From positions 4,739,501-4,803,500 of the forward strand of contig NZ_JAZHRX010000001.1 in assembly GCF_036924645.1 (NCBI RefSeq): DNA of 64,000 bases, in the 5' to 3' direction. Made by a program: the position numbers and the translations under genes. Within the stretch, counting starts at the first letter, position 1; the number at the start of each line of letters is the position of its first letter. The notes beneath the pieces were generated by a model. The model ran no database searches, had not been told where the DNA came from, and was given only the letters and a program-made list of their open reading frames with translations. This document shows positions 41,063 through 49,993 of this stretch, piece after piece. The stretch is from Bradyrhizobium sp. AZCC 2176 (GTDB lineage: Bacteria; Pseudomonadota; Alphaproteobacteria; Rhizobiales; Xanthobacteraceae).

Positions 41063-41716
41063 TTACGACGCCCGCCGCGCCAACCTTACCATTTCCAGCA
41101 GCATCGCTTCGCCGGCGTCGACCAGCTCTTCCAGTGTGATGCGCGGAAAACCCTTGCGCCTGGGCGCGCCGCTGCGCGCCAGCGGCGGGATGTGGACGAA
41201 GGCGGCGAGGCGAGGGCCGTTGTCGGCATTGACGGCCTCGATCGCGCGCCAGCTCAGGTAATTGCAGAGATAGCTGCCGGCATCGCGCGAGGCGCGGGCA
41301 TCGAGGCCGGTACCTTCAGCGGCACGCAGCAGTTTCGCCGTGTGCGGGCCGAATCTTTGTGCATCGGCACCGTCAGCGATCGATCCCTTGCGGGCACGGG
41401 TTTGCGCGGCGTCGGGCCACAACATGGTGACGGCATTGCGGGCGCGGGTCTCGACCCGGACATAGGCGGTGCGGCCAGCGAGGCCGAACATCAACAGCGC
41501 GTGTGGCTGATGCTTCTTCAATGCCAGCGGCAATTCGCGGTCGACCGCCTGGTAGGTCACGGGAAAGATATGGCTGGACAGTTCGACGTCGGTGAATGCC
41601 GGACGGCGCAGGCGAGTCAGACGCGCCACCAGCGGCTGCGTTGGATTGTAGGGCGCTCCGGGAAACGCACCGAAGCCGGTGACGAGAATGCGAAGCTTTT
41701 CGCTCACCGCAGCCAC
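41063..41716 (-). CDS. pcp: Pyroglutamyl-peptidase I (pyrrolidone-carboxylate peptidase)
   Basis: A 217-residue C15-family cysteine peptidase that removes N-terminal pyroglutamate. The N-terminus ILVTGFGAFPGAPYNPT and the triad positions are conserved: Glu89 (in YVRVETRARN), Cys151 (in GSYLCNYLSW) and His175 (in AAFVHIPPL). It overlaps the meaB gene by 13 bp (its start lies inside the last codons of meaB), so translation is probably coupled, although no metabolic link between the two is known. Confidence 0.9.
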   Translation of the reverse strand: MAAVSEKLRILVTGFGAFPGAPYNPTQPLVARLTRLRRPAFTDVELSSHIFPVTYQAVDRELPLALKKHQPHALLMFGLAGRTAYVRVETRARNAVTMLWPDAAQTRARKGSIADGADAQRFGPHTAKLLRAAEGTGLDARASRDAGSYLCNYLSWRAIEAVNADNGPRLAAFVHIPPLARSGAPRRKGFPRITLEELVDAGEAMLLEMVRLARRAS

Positions 41717-42696
41717 TCCGCGATCTGTTCGGCGGCAACCGCCGGCGTGATACGGCCCTCGGCCACTTCTGTCTCGGTCTTCTTCACCTTGGCACGGATC
41801 GCGGCGTCAGAGCGCAGCCGGGCCATCATCCGCTGCTCCAGCATCGACCACATCCATTTCACCTGCTGCTCGCGTCGCCGGCCCGCGAACTCGCCCGAGG
41901 CGTTCATGGCGGTGCGGTGATCGAGGATCTTCTGCCACAGCGCCTCCATGCCGGTGCCGGTCAGCGCCGAATAGGTCAGGACCGGCGGGTGCCAGTGCTC
42001 CGAGCGGGGGCTCAGAATATGCAGCGCGCCGCGATATTCGGCCGCGGCCAGATTGGCGCGCTTGACGTTATCGCCATCAGCCTTGTTGATCGCGATCATG
42101 TCGGCGAGCTCGACCAGGCCCTTCTTGATGCCCTGCAATTCGTCGCCGGCGCCGGGCAGCATCAGGGCGAGGAAGAAATCGGTCATGTCGCAGACCGCGG
42201 TTTCGGACTGGCCGATGCCGACGGTTTCCACCAGCACGACGTCGAAGCCCGCGGCTTCGCACAACAGCATCGCCTCGCGGGTTTTTGCGGCGACGCCGCC
42301 GAGCGTGCCTGATGAAGGCGAGGGCCGGACGAAGGCATGGTCGGAGTTCGCCAGCCGCGCCATCCGCGTCTTGTCGCCGAGGATCGAGCCGCCGGTGCGG
42401 GCCGAGGAGGGGTCCACCGCCAGCACCGCGACCTTGTGGCCGCGCTCGATCAGGAACATGCCGAGCGCGTCGATCGTGGTGGACTTGCCGACCCCGGGCG
42501 AGCCGGTGATGCCGACGCGCACCGCCTTGCCGGTGTCGGGCAGTAACGCCTGCACCAGATTGCGCGCCGCGGCCTGATGGTCGGAACGCCGGCTCTCGAT
42601 CAGGGTAATCGCGCGCGCCAGCGCCGCGCGGTGGCCGGCACGGAGTTCTTTGGCGAGTTTCCCGACATCGGGGGAAGGATTCTTCGGCAGGGTCAT
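41704..42696 (-). CDS. meaB: Methylmalonyl-CoA mutase-associated GTPase MeaB
   Basis: A 330-residue G3E-type GTPase that protects and gates cofactor loading of methylmalonyl-CoA mutase. Walker A GSPGVGKST, the VLAVDPSSARTGGSILGDKTRM switch region, the VETVGIGQSE motif and the base-specific NKAD (INKADGDN) are present. The C-terminal dimerisation helices with RRREQQVKWMW are complete. The mutase genes are 5-10 kb away on the same strand, separated by a tricarboxylate transporter, so the partners are near but not adjacent. Confidence 0.95.
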   Translation of the reverse strand: MTLPKNPSPDVGKLAKELRAGHRAALARAITLIESRRSDHQAAARNLVQALLPDTGKAVRVGITGSPGVGKSTTIDALGMFLIERGHKVAVLAVDPSSARTGGSILGDKTRMARLANSDHAFVRPSPSSGTLGGVAAKTREAMLLCEAAGFDVVLVETVGIGQSETAVCDMTDFFLALMLPGAGDELQGIKKGLVELADMIAINKADGDNVKRANLAAAEYRGALHILSPRSEHWHPPVLTYSALTGTGMEALWQKILDHRTAMNASGEFAGRRREQQVKWMWSMLEQRMMARLRSDAAIRAKVKKTETEVAEGRITPAVAAEQIAEWLR

Positions 42697-42750
42697 GGGC
42701 TTGGTTTACAACGCCCGCGCCAGGCAGGCGAGGGGGCCCTGCGCAATCCT

Positions 42751-44262
42751 TCAGCGCGCCGACGTGGCAGGGACGGGCGCGCCTTTGAGCTTCCGCCACA
42801 CCCAGACCAGCATCGGCCAGATCAGCGCGCCGATCGCCATCGCAGCGAGGATCGCGGCGATCGGCCGCTCGAAGAACGGAAACACGCTGCCATCGGATTT
42901 GATCAGCGAGGTGACGAAACTCTGCTCGATCATGGTGCCCATCACGATGCCGAGCACCATCGCCGCGACCGGATAGCCGTTTTCTTCCATGACGTAGCCG
43001 ATAACCCCGAAGGTCGCGACGGTGATGACGCCGAACATGTTGTTGCCGATCGCGAACGAGCCGACGGCGCAGCACAACATGATGACCGGCATCACGGTGG
43101 AGCGGGGAGCGCGCAGCACGTAGCTCGCGAGACGGATCATGGCGATGCCGAACGGGATCATGATGATGTTGGCGATGATGAACATCAGGTAGATCGCATA
43201 CATGCTCGACGCTTTTTCGGTGAACAGCGTCGGGCCGGGGTTCAGGCCCTTCATGTAGAGCACGCCGATCGCAATCGCCGCGATGGTGTCGCCGGGAATG
43301 CCGAACAGCAGCGAGGGTACCCAGCCCGAGGCGATGCTGGCGTTGTTGCTGGCGCCGGCTTCGACCAGCCCCTCGACATGGCCGGTTCCGAACTTCTCGG
43401 GTTCTTTCGAGAAGCGTTTTGACATGGCGTAGCTGACCCAGGCGGCCATGTCGGCGCCGGCGCCCGGCAGCACGCCGATGATGATGCCGATGATGTTTCC
43501 GCGCGTCATCTGCCAGTGATATTTTTTGGTCAGTAGCCACTGGCCCGCCATGATGCTCCCGAACTTGCGCCGCGGGATCGGCGGCGGTTCCGGCGTCAGC
43601 ATCGCGCGCATCACCTGCGCCACGGCGAAGACGCCGACCAGCGCCGGGATCGGCTCGATGCCGCCGAACAGATCAGTCATCCCAAACGTGAAGCGTGGTA
43701 CGCCGCCTGGATTCTCGATGCCGATGCAGGAGACCAAGAGGCCGATGAACATGCCGGCGATCGCCTTCACCGGCGAGGAGCGCGCGACCAGCGTGGCGCA
43801 CATCAGGCCGAGGAACGCCAGCCAAAAGTATTCGAAGGTCGAGAACGACAGCGCGATTTCGGCAAGCGGCGGCGCCAGGATCATCAGCGAGAGCGTGCCC
43901 GCGATGCCGCCGACGGCGGAGAACCAGACGCCGGCGCCGAGCGCGAGTTCAGCCTCTCCCTTGCGCGTCATGGCATAGGCTTCGTCCGCATAGGCCGCCG
44001 AGGCGGGGGTGCCGGGGATGCGCAGCAGTGCGCCTGGAATGTCGCCCGAGAAGATCGCCATCGAGGAGGCTGCCACGATGGTGGCGATCGCGGCGATCGG
44101 CGACAGATAGAAGGTGACGGGGACCAGAAGCGCGGTCGCCATGGTCGCCGACAGCCCGGGCAGCGAGCCGATGACGAGGCCATAGACCGACGCCGCCAGC
44201 ATCGAGATGATGACTTCCCAGGTGGAGATGAGCGCGAACGCATCAAGCAGGGTTTTCAGCAT
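42751..44262 (-). CDS. tctA: Tripartite tricarboxylate transporter large permease, TctA
   Basis: A 503-residue, roughly twelve-segment membrane protein of the TctA family, the transport subunit that imports citrate or related carboxylates with a cation. The family signatures GLVIGSLPGLSATMATALLVP near the N-terminus and GVLPGAGADMAAWVSY in the second half are the two repeated GxLPGxGA-type re-entrant motifs. It follows the small subunit after 3 bp and the binding protein further upstream, giving the usual tctCBA order. Confidence 0.94.
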   Translation of the reverse strand: MLKTLLDAFALISTWEVIISMLAASVYGLVIGSLPGLSATMATALLVPVTFYLSPIAAIATIVAASSMAIFSGDIPGALLRIPGTPASAAYADEAYAMTRKGEAELALGAGVWFSAVGGIAGTLSLMILAPPLAEIALSFSTFEYFWLAFLGLMCATLVARSSPVKAIAGMFIGLLVSCIGIENPGGVPRFTFGMTDLFGGIEPIPALVGVFAVAQVMRAMLTPEPPPIPRRKFGSIMAGQWLLTKKYHWQMTRGNIIGIIIGVLPGAGADMAAWVSYAMSKRFSKEPEKFGTGHVEGLVEAGASNNASIASGWVPSLLFGIPGDTIAAIAIGVLYMKGLNPGPTLFTEKASSMYAIYLMFIIANIIMIPFGIAMIRLASYVLRAPRSTVMPVIMLCCAVGSFAIGNNMFGVITVATFGVIGYVMEENGYPVAAMVLGIVMGTMIEQSFVTSLIKSDGSVFPFFERPIAAILAAMAIGALIWPMLVWVWRKLKGAPVPATSAR

Positions 44263-44265
44263 CGA

Positions 44266-44751
44266 TCACCAGGGCATCGGCAGCAGCCCGGCCGGCAACG
44301 GCACGCGCAGCAATTTCGAGAAAATCAGGTGAATGCCGATCGGCGCCAGCACGGCGAGCGGCAGTGACAGCTTCCAGCGGGCGCCGAGCGCGGTCGACGT
44401 CACGAACACGATCAGCGCTGCCGTGATGATAAAGCCAAGCCGGTCGGCCACCGCCACGTAGAACAGAAGGAGGGCCGGCGGCAGCAGGGCGCGCAGGCCG
44501 TAAAGCTTTCCGGCCGGTGGCGGCGGCTGGCCGCCTTCGACCGGAATGAGCTCTTCTTCCTCTTCAAAGGAATGACCGATCCCGAACGCGATCGCGAGCC
44601 CGCATAGCGCCAGACCCGTTCCGATCACCAACGGGAAGACGTTCGGCCCGACCGGCTGGCCGGGGACCGGCGGCAACTGCCAGCCGCCATAGGCGGCAGC
44701 CGCGCCGAGGCCAACGAGAAACAACCCCGTAACGCGATCGGGTAGACGCAT
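44266..44751 (-). CDS. tctB: Tripartite tricarboxylate transporter small permease, TctB
   Basis: A 161-residue membrane protein of the TctB (DUF1468) family with four hydrophobic segments (TGLFLVGLGAAAAYGGW, NVFPLVIGTGLALCGLAIAF, LLPPALLLFYVAVADRLGF, LPLAVLAPIGIHLIF) and an acidic central loop (EEEEELIPVEGG). It is the accessory subunit of the TctABC system. It lies 42 bp after tctC and 3 bp before tctA. Confidence 0.92.
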   Translation of the reverse strand: MRLPDRVTGLFLVGLGAAAAYGGWQLPPVPGQPVGPNVFPLVIGTGLALCGLAIAFGIGHSFEEEEELIPVEGGQPPPPAGKLYGLRALLPPALLLFYVAVADRLGFIITAALIVFVTSTALGARWKLSLPLAVLAPIGIHLIFSKLLRVPLPAGLLPMPW

Positions 44752-44793
44752 GGACTAGCTCCGCGGAGTTCGGACGATGTCAGCCGATCAAGA

Positions 44794-45789
44794 TCAAGTC
44801 TTCGCCAGGCCGGCGGCCTTCATCGCCACGCCCATCTGGGCGTCGCCCTTGTCCATGAAGGCGGCGAATTCGGTCGCGTCACCCCACACCGTTCCAAATC
44901 CGCGATTGCTCATGAAGTCCTTGAACTCCTTGGAGTCGAAAACCTTCTTCAGCGACGCGGTGAGCTTGGTCGCGACGTCGGGGGGCAGGCCCTTGGGGCC
45001 GGCAATGCCGCGCCATGCCCCGGTCGAATAGTCGATGCCCATCGCCTCCTTCAGCGTCGGCACGTCGGGGAAGGCGGGGTTGCGGGCCGAGGCCATCAGC
45101 GCCAGGCTGCGCGCCTTGCCGGCCTCGATGATGGCGCGCGCTTCCGGCACCGAGCAGGTGGTGAGGTCGAGACCGCCGGCTGCGAGATCCTGCATCGCGG
45201 GCGCCGCGCCGTTCGACGGCACCCAGGCCACGTGGTTCGGCGGCAATCCCATCGCCTGCATCCAGCCGACCAGCGCCAGATGCCAGATGCCGCCCTGGCC
45301 GGTGCCGGAGGCTTTGAACTTGCCGGCGGGCGCGGCCTTGATGGCGTCGGCGAGCTCTTTCACGGTCTTGTAGGGCGAGCCGGAACTGACCTGGATGCCG
45401 GGCGGGTCCTCATTCATCAGCGCCAGCGGCGTATAGCTCTTGGGTGCGAGTTCCGTGAGCCCCTGCCAGTGCATCATCGAGATTTCCACCGTCAGCATGC
45501 CGATGGTGTAGCCATCGGGCTGGGCGGTCGCGATCGCCGAATGGCCGACCACGCCGGAGCCGCCGGTGCGATTGACCACGTTGAACGGCTGGCCGAGATC
45601 CTTTTCCAAAAGCGCCGCCACAATGCGTGCGGTCGCGTCAGTGCCGCCACCGGCGCCCCAGGGCACGATCACGGTCACCGGCCGGGCCGGATAAGCCTGC
45701 GCCAAAGCCGGCTTGAAGCCAAAACTCGCAACGGCCGCGGCAGCGACGGATGAAGCCGCAAAGGCGCGGCGCGTGATCTTTTTGGACAT
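44794..45789 (-). CDS. tctC: Tripartite tricarboxylate transporter substrate-binding protein, TctC/Bug
   Basis: A 331-residue periplasmic binding protein. A Tat-like signal (KITRRAFAASSVAAAAVASF) is followed by the Bug-family YPARPVTVIVPWGAGGGTDATAR, NRTGGSGVVGHSAI and PDGYTIGM motifs. GGGAGGA precedes the ATG at 45789. It feeds the TctA/TctB permease encoded just downstream. The substrate (citrate, another carboxylate or an aromatic acid) cannot be told from the sequence. Confidence 0.94.
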   Translation of the reverse strand: MSKKITRRAFAASSVAAAAVASFGFKPALAQAYPARPVTVIVPWGAGGGTDATARIVAALLEKDLGQPFNVVNRTGGSGVVGHSAIATAQPDGYTIGMLTVEISMMHWQGLTELAPKSYTPLALMNEDPPGIQVSSGSPYKTVKELADAIKAAPAGKFKASGTGQGGIWHLALVGWMQAMGLPPNHVAWVPSNGAAPAMQDLAAGGLDLTTCSVPEARAIIEAGKARSLALMASARNPAFPDVPTLKEAMGIDYSTGAWRGIAGPKGLPPDVATKLTASLKKVFDSKEFKDFMSNRGFGTVWGDATEFAAFMDKGDAQMGVAMKAAGLAKT

Positions 45790-46009
45790 TAGGTTGGTCC
45801 TCCCTGCGGCATCCGTGAAACCGGACGCTCTTGTGATGCGACATTCTAGGCGGCTTTGCGTTGTGGTCGCAAGGCATTGGCTCATCAGGGGATCGTCGCC
45901 GGTGGGTATCTCGCCACATCCGGAAATCGGGTGGCGACGATCGGGCTACCCGAAATAGGTATTCATGTGCGGCTCAGTCATCGGGCCGCGATCGATTGCG
46001 GAGAGAACC

Positions 46010-46480
46010 ATGACGACAGCCTATTACAGCACCGTGCTGAACCACCCCCTGGAAACCGTGTGGGACCTGATCCGCGACTTCAACAACTATCCCGCCTATA
46101 TCGACGGCGTCAGCGAGAGCATGATCGAGGACGACAAGGGCGGCGACGAAGTCGGCGCCGTCAGGCGCTTCTGTTACCTCGGCAACTGGATCAGGCAGCG
46201 GCTCGCCGGCCATTCCGACGAAGCGCATACGCTGACCTATGCCGGCATCGATCCGCTGCCGTTTCCTGCCGAGGCAACGCCCGATGCGCCCGCGCCGACG
46301 CGCTACGAGGGGACGATGCATCTGCTGCCGGTCGTTGAGGGCAATCGGACCTATATCGAATGGAAGGTGCAGCTCGATACTGCGCCGCAGGATGCCGATC
46401 GCTGGCAGACGCTGTTCCAGTCATGGATTCCGGACTGGACGCATTCGCTCGAGCGGGCGCTGGGCCGCCAGACTGCTTGA
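46010..46480 (+). CDS. SRPBCC-family (START-like) protein
   Basis: A 156-residue soluble protein of the SRPBCC/polyketide-cyclase superfamily, with the opening YYSTVLNHPLETVWDLIRDFNNYPAYIDGV typical of the lipid- or ligand-binding helix-grip fold. GGAGAGA precedes the ATG. It is a single plus-strand gene within a minus-strand block, convergent with the next gene (11-bp gap). The ligand is unknown. Confidence 0.85.
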   Translation: MTTAYYSTVLNHPLETVWDLIRDFNNYPAYIDGVSESMIEDDKGGDEVGAVRRFCYLGNWIRQRLAGHSDEAHTLTYAGIDPLPFPAEATPDAPAPTRYEGTMHLLPVVEGNRTYIEWKVQLDTAPQDADRWQTLFQSWIPDWTHSLERALGRQTA

Positions 46481-46491
46481 TGCTGCGGCTG

Positions 46492-47289
46492 TTATTGTGG
46501 CCGCTCTTCGTCGTCCTTCGGTCGCGCGCCGCCGAAAATTCTGGCGCCTTCCGGCGTCAGATACGGCTTTAAAGTCTCCCACGGCACGAAGGCGACATAC
46601 TCGCCTTCGGCGTAGGAGCCGACCGCGTAAGGTGAGTAGTGAAAAGTCAGGCCCGAGCTCTTGCCTGCTTCGGTCGATGGCGCCAGCGAGACAGGCCCGA
46701 TCTTGAGAAGCTTCGGCTCGATGGCTTCGATCGCGCTGGCATCCGTGCCTTCCGCGCCGCGCTTCTTTTTCTCGGCCTCGAGGGATGCAATGACGCCTCG
46801 CCGCATCGCTTTCAGCGTCGGGCCGTTGTCGGCTGTTTCGGTGAAGAACGGACGGATGCTGATGCGCTTGCCCGCTGACCTGTCCCACAGGATGGTATCG
46901 GACGAGCTGTTGGGGTGGGCGCCGCCAGTATATTCGTAGTCGGCCCTGACGATGCTGACATAGCGGCCGTCGACCACCGAGCGTGTCTCGTATTTCCGCT
47001 CAAACGACCACGCGTTGCGGAACAATTCGGGGTCCTGCTTGCGTTCCTTGTCGGCATCGGCGCGGTTCTTCACGACCCATGCCTTACCCTCGGCCAGGCA
47101 GTTCGCCGCCAGCGCCGGATCGGCCTTGATCTTCGCGTCGAGGATGACGCTGGCCTCGATCCATTCGGTCTTGATGGAAAAGTCCGGCTTGGGCTCGGCG
47201 GCCAACGCTACACCAAGCGCCGCACTGCATGCGACTGCGCCCGCAAAACCAATTGTCCTGACGAGTGTAAGGATTGCAATGCCGTGCAA
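46492..47289 (-). CDS. Secreted DUF3298/DUF4163-type protein
   Basis: A 265-residue exported protein. The signal peptide ends near ALAAE. The middle matches DUF4163/DUF3298 (PdaC/RsiV-like) proteins, with the typical ADYEYTGGAHPNS motif and a C-terminal YSPYAVGSYAEGEYVAFVPWETLKPYL segment. The TTG start at 47289 is supported by AAAGGA six bases upstream. In other bacteria this fold binds ligands or is fused to deacetylases; here no catalytic domain is present. Confidence 0.8.
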   Translation of the reverse strand: MHGIAILTLVRTIGFAGAVACSAALGVALAAEPKPDFSIKTEWIEASVILDAKIKADPALAANCLAEGKAWVVKNRADADKERKQDPELFRNAWSFERKYETRSVVDGRYVSIVRADYEYTGGAHPNSSSDTILWDRSAGKRISIRPFFTETADNGPTLKAMRRGVIASLEAEKKKRGAEGTDASAIEAIEPKLLKIGPVSLAPSTEAGKSSGLTFHYSPYAVGSYAEGEYVAFVPWETLKPYLTPEGARIFGGARPKDDEERPQ

Positions 47290-47326
47290 GGGCGATCCTT
47301 TGGAGGTAGCTGCGCCCGGCGGAGAA

Positions 47327-49495
47327 CTACTCCGCCGCCTCGCTGCTGTGGCCGAGCCGGGCGTTGAGCTTGTGGATCAGCTCTTCCGCGGCGTCCGAGA
47401 TCACGGTGCCGGGCGGGAAGATCGCTTCTGCGCCGGCCTTGTACAGCGCTTCATAGTCCTGCGGCGGGACCACGCCGCCGATAATGATCATGATGTCCTC
47501 GCGGCCGTGCTTCTTCAGCGCGGCCTTGAGTTCCGGCACCGCGGTGAGATGCGCTGCCGCCAGCGACGATACGCCGAGGATATGCACGTCGTTCTCCACC
47601 GCCTGCCGCGCCGCCTCATCGGCGGTGGCGAACAGCGGCCCGATATCGACGTCGAAGCCGACATCGGCAAAGGCCGATGCGATCACCTTCTGGCCGCGGT
47701 CGTGGCCGTCCTGGCCGATCTTGGCGACGAGGATGCGGGGGCGGCGGCCCTCGGCAGTCTCGAACGCATCGATCAGTTCCTGCACCTTTTCGACCCGGTT
47801 GGACATGGCGGACGCCTCCCGCTTGTAGACGCCGGTGATGGATTTGATTTCGGCGCGATGACGGCCGAACACTTTTTCCATTGCGTCCGAAATTTCACCA
47901 ACGGTGGCCTTCGCCCGGGCCGCATCGATCGCCAGCGCCAGCAGATTGCCGTTGCCTTCGCCGGCGCTGCGCGTCAGCGCCGCAAGCGCAGAATCGACTT
48001 CCTTCTGGTCGCGCTCGGAGCGCAGCCGCTTCAGCTTATCGATCTGCAGCCGCCGCACGGTGGAGTTTTCCACCTTGAGCACGTCGATCGCAGCCTCATT
48101 GACCGGCTTGTACTTGTTGACGCCGATCACGGCCTGCTTGCCGGCGTCGATACGCGCCTGCGTCTTGGCGGAAGCTTCCTCGATGCGCAGCTTCGGAACG
48201 CCGGCCTCGATCGCCTTGGCCATGCCGCCGAGCGCCTCGACTTCCTGAATATGGCCCCAGGCTTTCGCAGCGAGGTCGCGGGTCAGCCGTTCGACGTAGT
48301 ACGAGCCGCCCCAGGGATCGATGATGCGGTTGGTGCCGCTCTCCTGTTGCAGGAACAATTGCGTGTTGCGCGCGATCCGGGCCGAAAAGTCGGTCGGTAG
48401 CGCCAAGGCCTCGTCGAGCGCATTGGTGTGCAGCGACTGGGTGTGGCCCTGCGTCGCCGCCATCGCCTCGATGGTGGTGCGCATCACGTTGTTGAAGACG
48501 TCCTGCGCGGTCAGCGACCAGCCGGAGGTCTGGCAATGCGTTCGCAGCGACAGCGAGCGCGGGTCCTTCGGGTTGAACTGCGTCAGCAGCTTGGCCCACA
48601 AAAGCCGCGCGGCGCGCATCTTGGCGACTTCCATGAAGAAGTTCATGCCGATCGCCCAAAAGAATGACAGCCGCGGCGCGAAGCGGTCGACGTCGAGGCC
48701 GGCCGCAAGCCCGGCACGGAGATATTCGACGCCGTCGGCGAGCGTATAGGCGAGCTCGAGATCCTGTGTCGCGCCGGCTTCCTGCATGTGATAGCCGGAG
48801 ATCGAGATGGAGTTGTACTTCGGCATTTTTTGCGAGGTGTACGCAAAGATGTCGGAGATGATCCGCATCGAGGGCGCCGGCGGATAGATGTAGGTATTGC
48901 GCACCATAAACTCTTTCAGAATGTCGTTCTGAATGGTGCCCGACAATTTCTCCGGCGGCACGCCCTGTTCCTCGGCGGCCGCGACGAACAGCGCGAGGAT
49001 CGGCAGCACCGCGCCGTTCATCGTCATCGACACGCTCATCTGGTCGAGCGGAATGCCCGCAAACAGCGTGCGCATGTCGTAGATGGAATCGATCGCCACG
49101 CCGGCCATGCCGACGTCGCCGGACACGCGGGGATGATCGGAATCGTAGCCGCGGTGGGTGGCGAGGTCGAACGCGACCGACAGGCCCTTCTGTCCGGCGG
49201 CGAGGTTGCGGCGATAGAACGCGTTGGAATCTTCCGCCGTGGAGAACCCCGCATATTGCCGGATGGTCCAGGGCTGGTTGACATACATGGTCGGGTAGGG
49301 GCCGCGCAGATAGGGCGCGGCGCCCGGCCAGGTTTCCAGGAAATCGATACCTTCGAGATCGGCCTCGCTGTAGCCGGACTTTACCGGAATGCCCTCGGGC
49401 GTCAGCCACGGCTCGGCGCTGCCGGCGGGCTGCGCGGGCGCGGTGGCTTCAAAGGCGATATCTGCGAAGTTCGGTATGCGGCTCATGGTGCCCAT
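47327..49495 (-). CDS. mutB: Methylmalonyl-CoA mutase, large (catalytic) subunit
   Basis: A 722-residue adenosylcobalamin-dependent enzyme that interconverts methylmalonyl-CoA and succinyl-CoA. The N-terminal TIM barrel has [22 protein letters not shown] and the [27 protein letters not shown] motif. The C-terminal cobalamin domain has the base-off DGHDRG motif ([16 protein letters not shown]) near residue 600. ATG at 49495 or, three codons on, 49486 is the start; neither has a strong ribosome-binding site. The GFA-family gene lies 33 bp upstream and the small subunit gene before that. Confidence 0.96.
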   Translation of the reverse strand: MGTMSRIPNFADIAFEATAPAQPAGSAEPWLTPEGIPVKSGYSEADLEGIDFLETWPGAAPYLRGPYPTMYVNQPWTIRQYAGFSTAEDSNAFYRRNLAAGQKGLSVAFDLATHRGYDSDHPRVSGDVGMAGVAIDSIYDMRTLFAGIPLDQMSVSMTMNGAVLPILALFVAAAEEQGVPPEKLSGTIQNDILKEFMVRNTYIYPPAPSMRIISDIFAYTSQKMPKYNSISISGYHMQEAGATQDLELAYTLADGVEYLRAGLAAGLDVDRFAPRLSFFWAIGMNFFMEVAKMRAARLLWAKLLTQFNPKDPRSLSLRTHCQTSGWSLTAQDVFNNVMRTTIEAMAATQGHTQSLHTNALDEALALPTDFSARIARNTQLFLQQESGTNRIIDPWGGSYYVERLTRDLAAKAWGHIQEVEALGGMAKAIEAGVPKLRIEEASAKTQARIDAGKQAVIGVNKYKPVNEAAIDVLKVENSTVRRLQIDKLKRLRSERDQKEVDSALAALTRSAGEGNGNLLALAIDAARAKATVGEISDAMEKVFGRHRAEIKSITGVYKREASAMSNRVEKVQELIDAFETAEGRRPRILVAKIGQDGHDRGQKVIASAFADVGFDVDIGPLFATADEAARQAVENDVHILGVSSLAAAHLTAVPELKAALKKHGREDIMIIIGGVVPPQDYEALYKAGAEAIFPPGTVISDAAEELIHKLNARLGHSSEAAE

Positions 49496-49528
49496 TGTAG
49501 CATATGTGAACGTCGGGAATCGTCACCC

Positions 49529-49993
49529 CTAATCATGGTCCGGATGCTGATGGCTGGCGATGGTCGCCATCTTCTCCGGGCCGTAATTCTGCTGCGTGGT
49601 CTGGCTCGGGAGGTTGGCGATACCGACCACCCAGCCGAGCCGGGATTCGGTTCCATATTGCCGCGTCGGCACCACCCTGTCGGGACGGTCGAACGTGCCG
49701 GTCATGATCTCGATCCGGGGACCGCCAATCAGGCGGAAGCTCATCGGCGTGCCGCAGGCCGCGCAGAAATCGCGCTCGGCGATGGAGGAGGACTGGAACG
49801 AAGCCGGATTGCCGCGGGTCCAGGTGAAATGTTCGTGTTCGATGTCGGCGAAGGAGGCAAACGGCGCGCCCGATGCCTTCTGGCACATCCGGCAATGGCA
49901 GATGCTGATCTTGGTCGGCGCCTTCGACATCGCAAAGCGGATGGCGCCGCACTGGCAGCCACCGGTCAGGACAGTCTTGTTGTTTTCCGTCAT
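49529..49993 (-). CDS. GFA/CENP-V family zinc protein
   Basis: A 154-residue member of the glutathione-dependent formaldehyde-activating (GFA/CENP-V) family. All zinc Cys motifs are visible: GGCQCGAIRF, ICHCRMCQKASG and FCAACGTPMSF. The start overlaps the mutA stop (ATGA), so it is translationally coupled to the mutase small subunit; an earlier in-frame ATG at 50014 is less likely. Its placement between the two mutase subunits is unusual. Function in this operon is unknown. Confidence 0.9.
   Translation of the reverse strand: MTENNKTVLTGGCQCGAIRFAMSKAPTKISICHCRMCQKASGAPFASFADIEHEHFTWTRGNPASFQSSSIAERDFCAACGTPMSFRLIGGPRIEIMTGTFDRPDRVVPTRQYGTESRLGWVVGIANLPSQTTQQNYGPEKMATIASHQHPDHD

Noticed and set aside
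42077..43540. 487-codon minus-strand frame across meaB and tctA
   Set aside because: It overlaps two well-identified genes in another frame and has an Arg/His-rich random composition.
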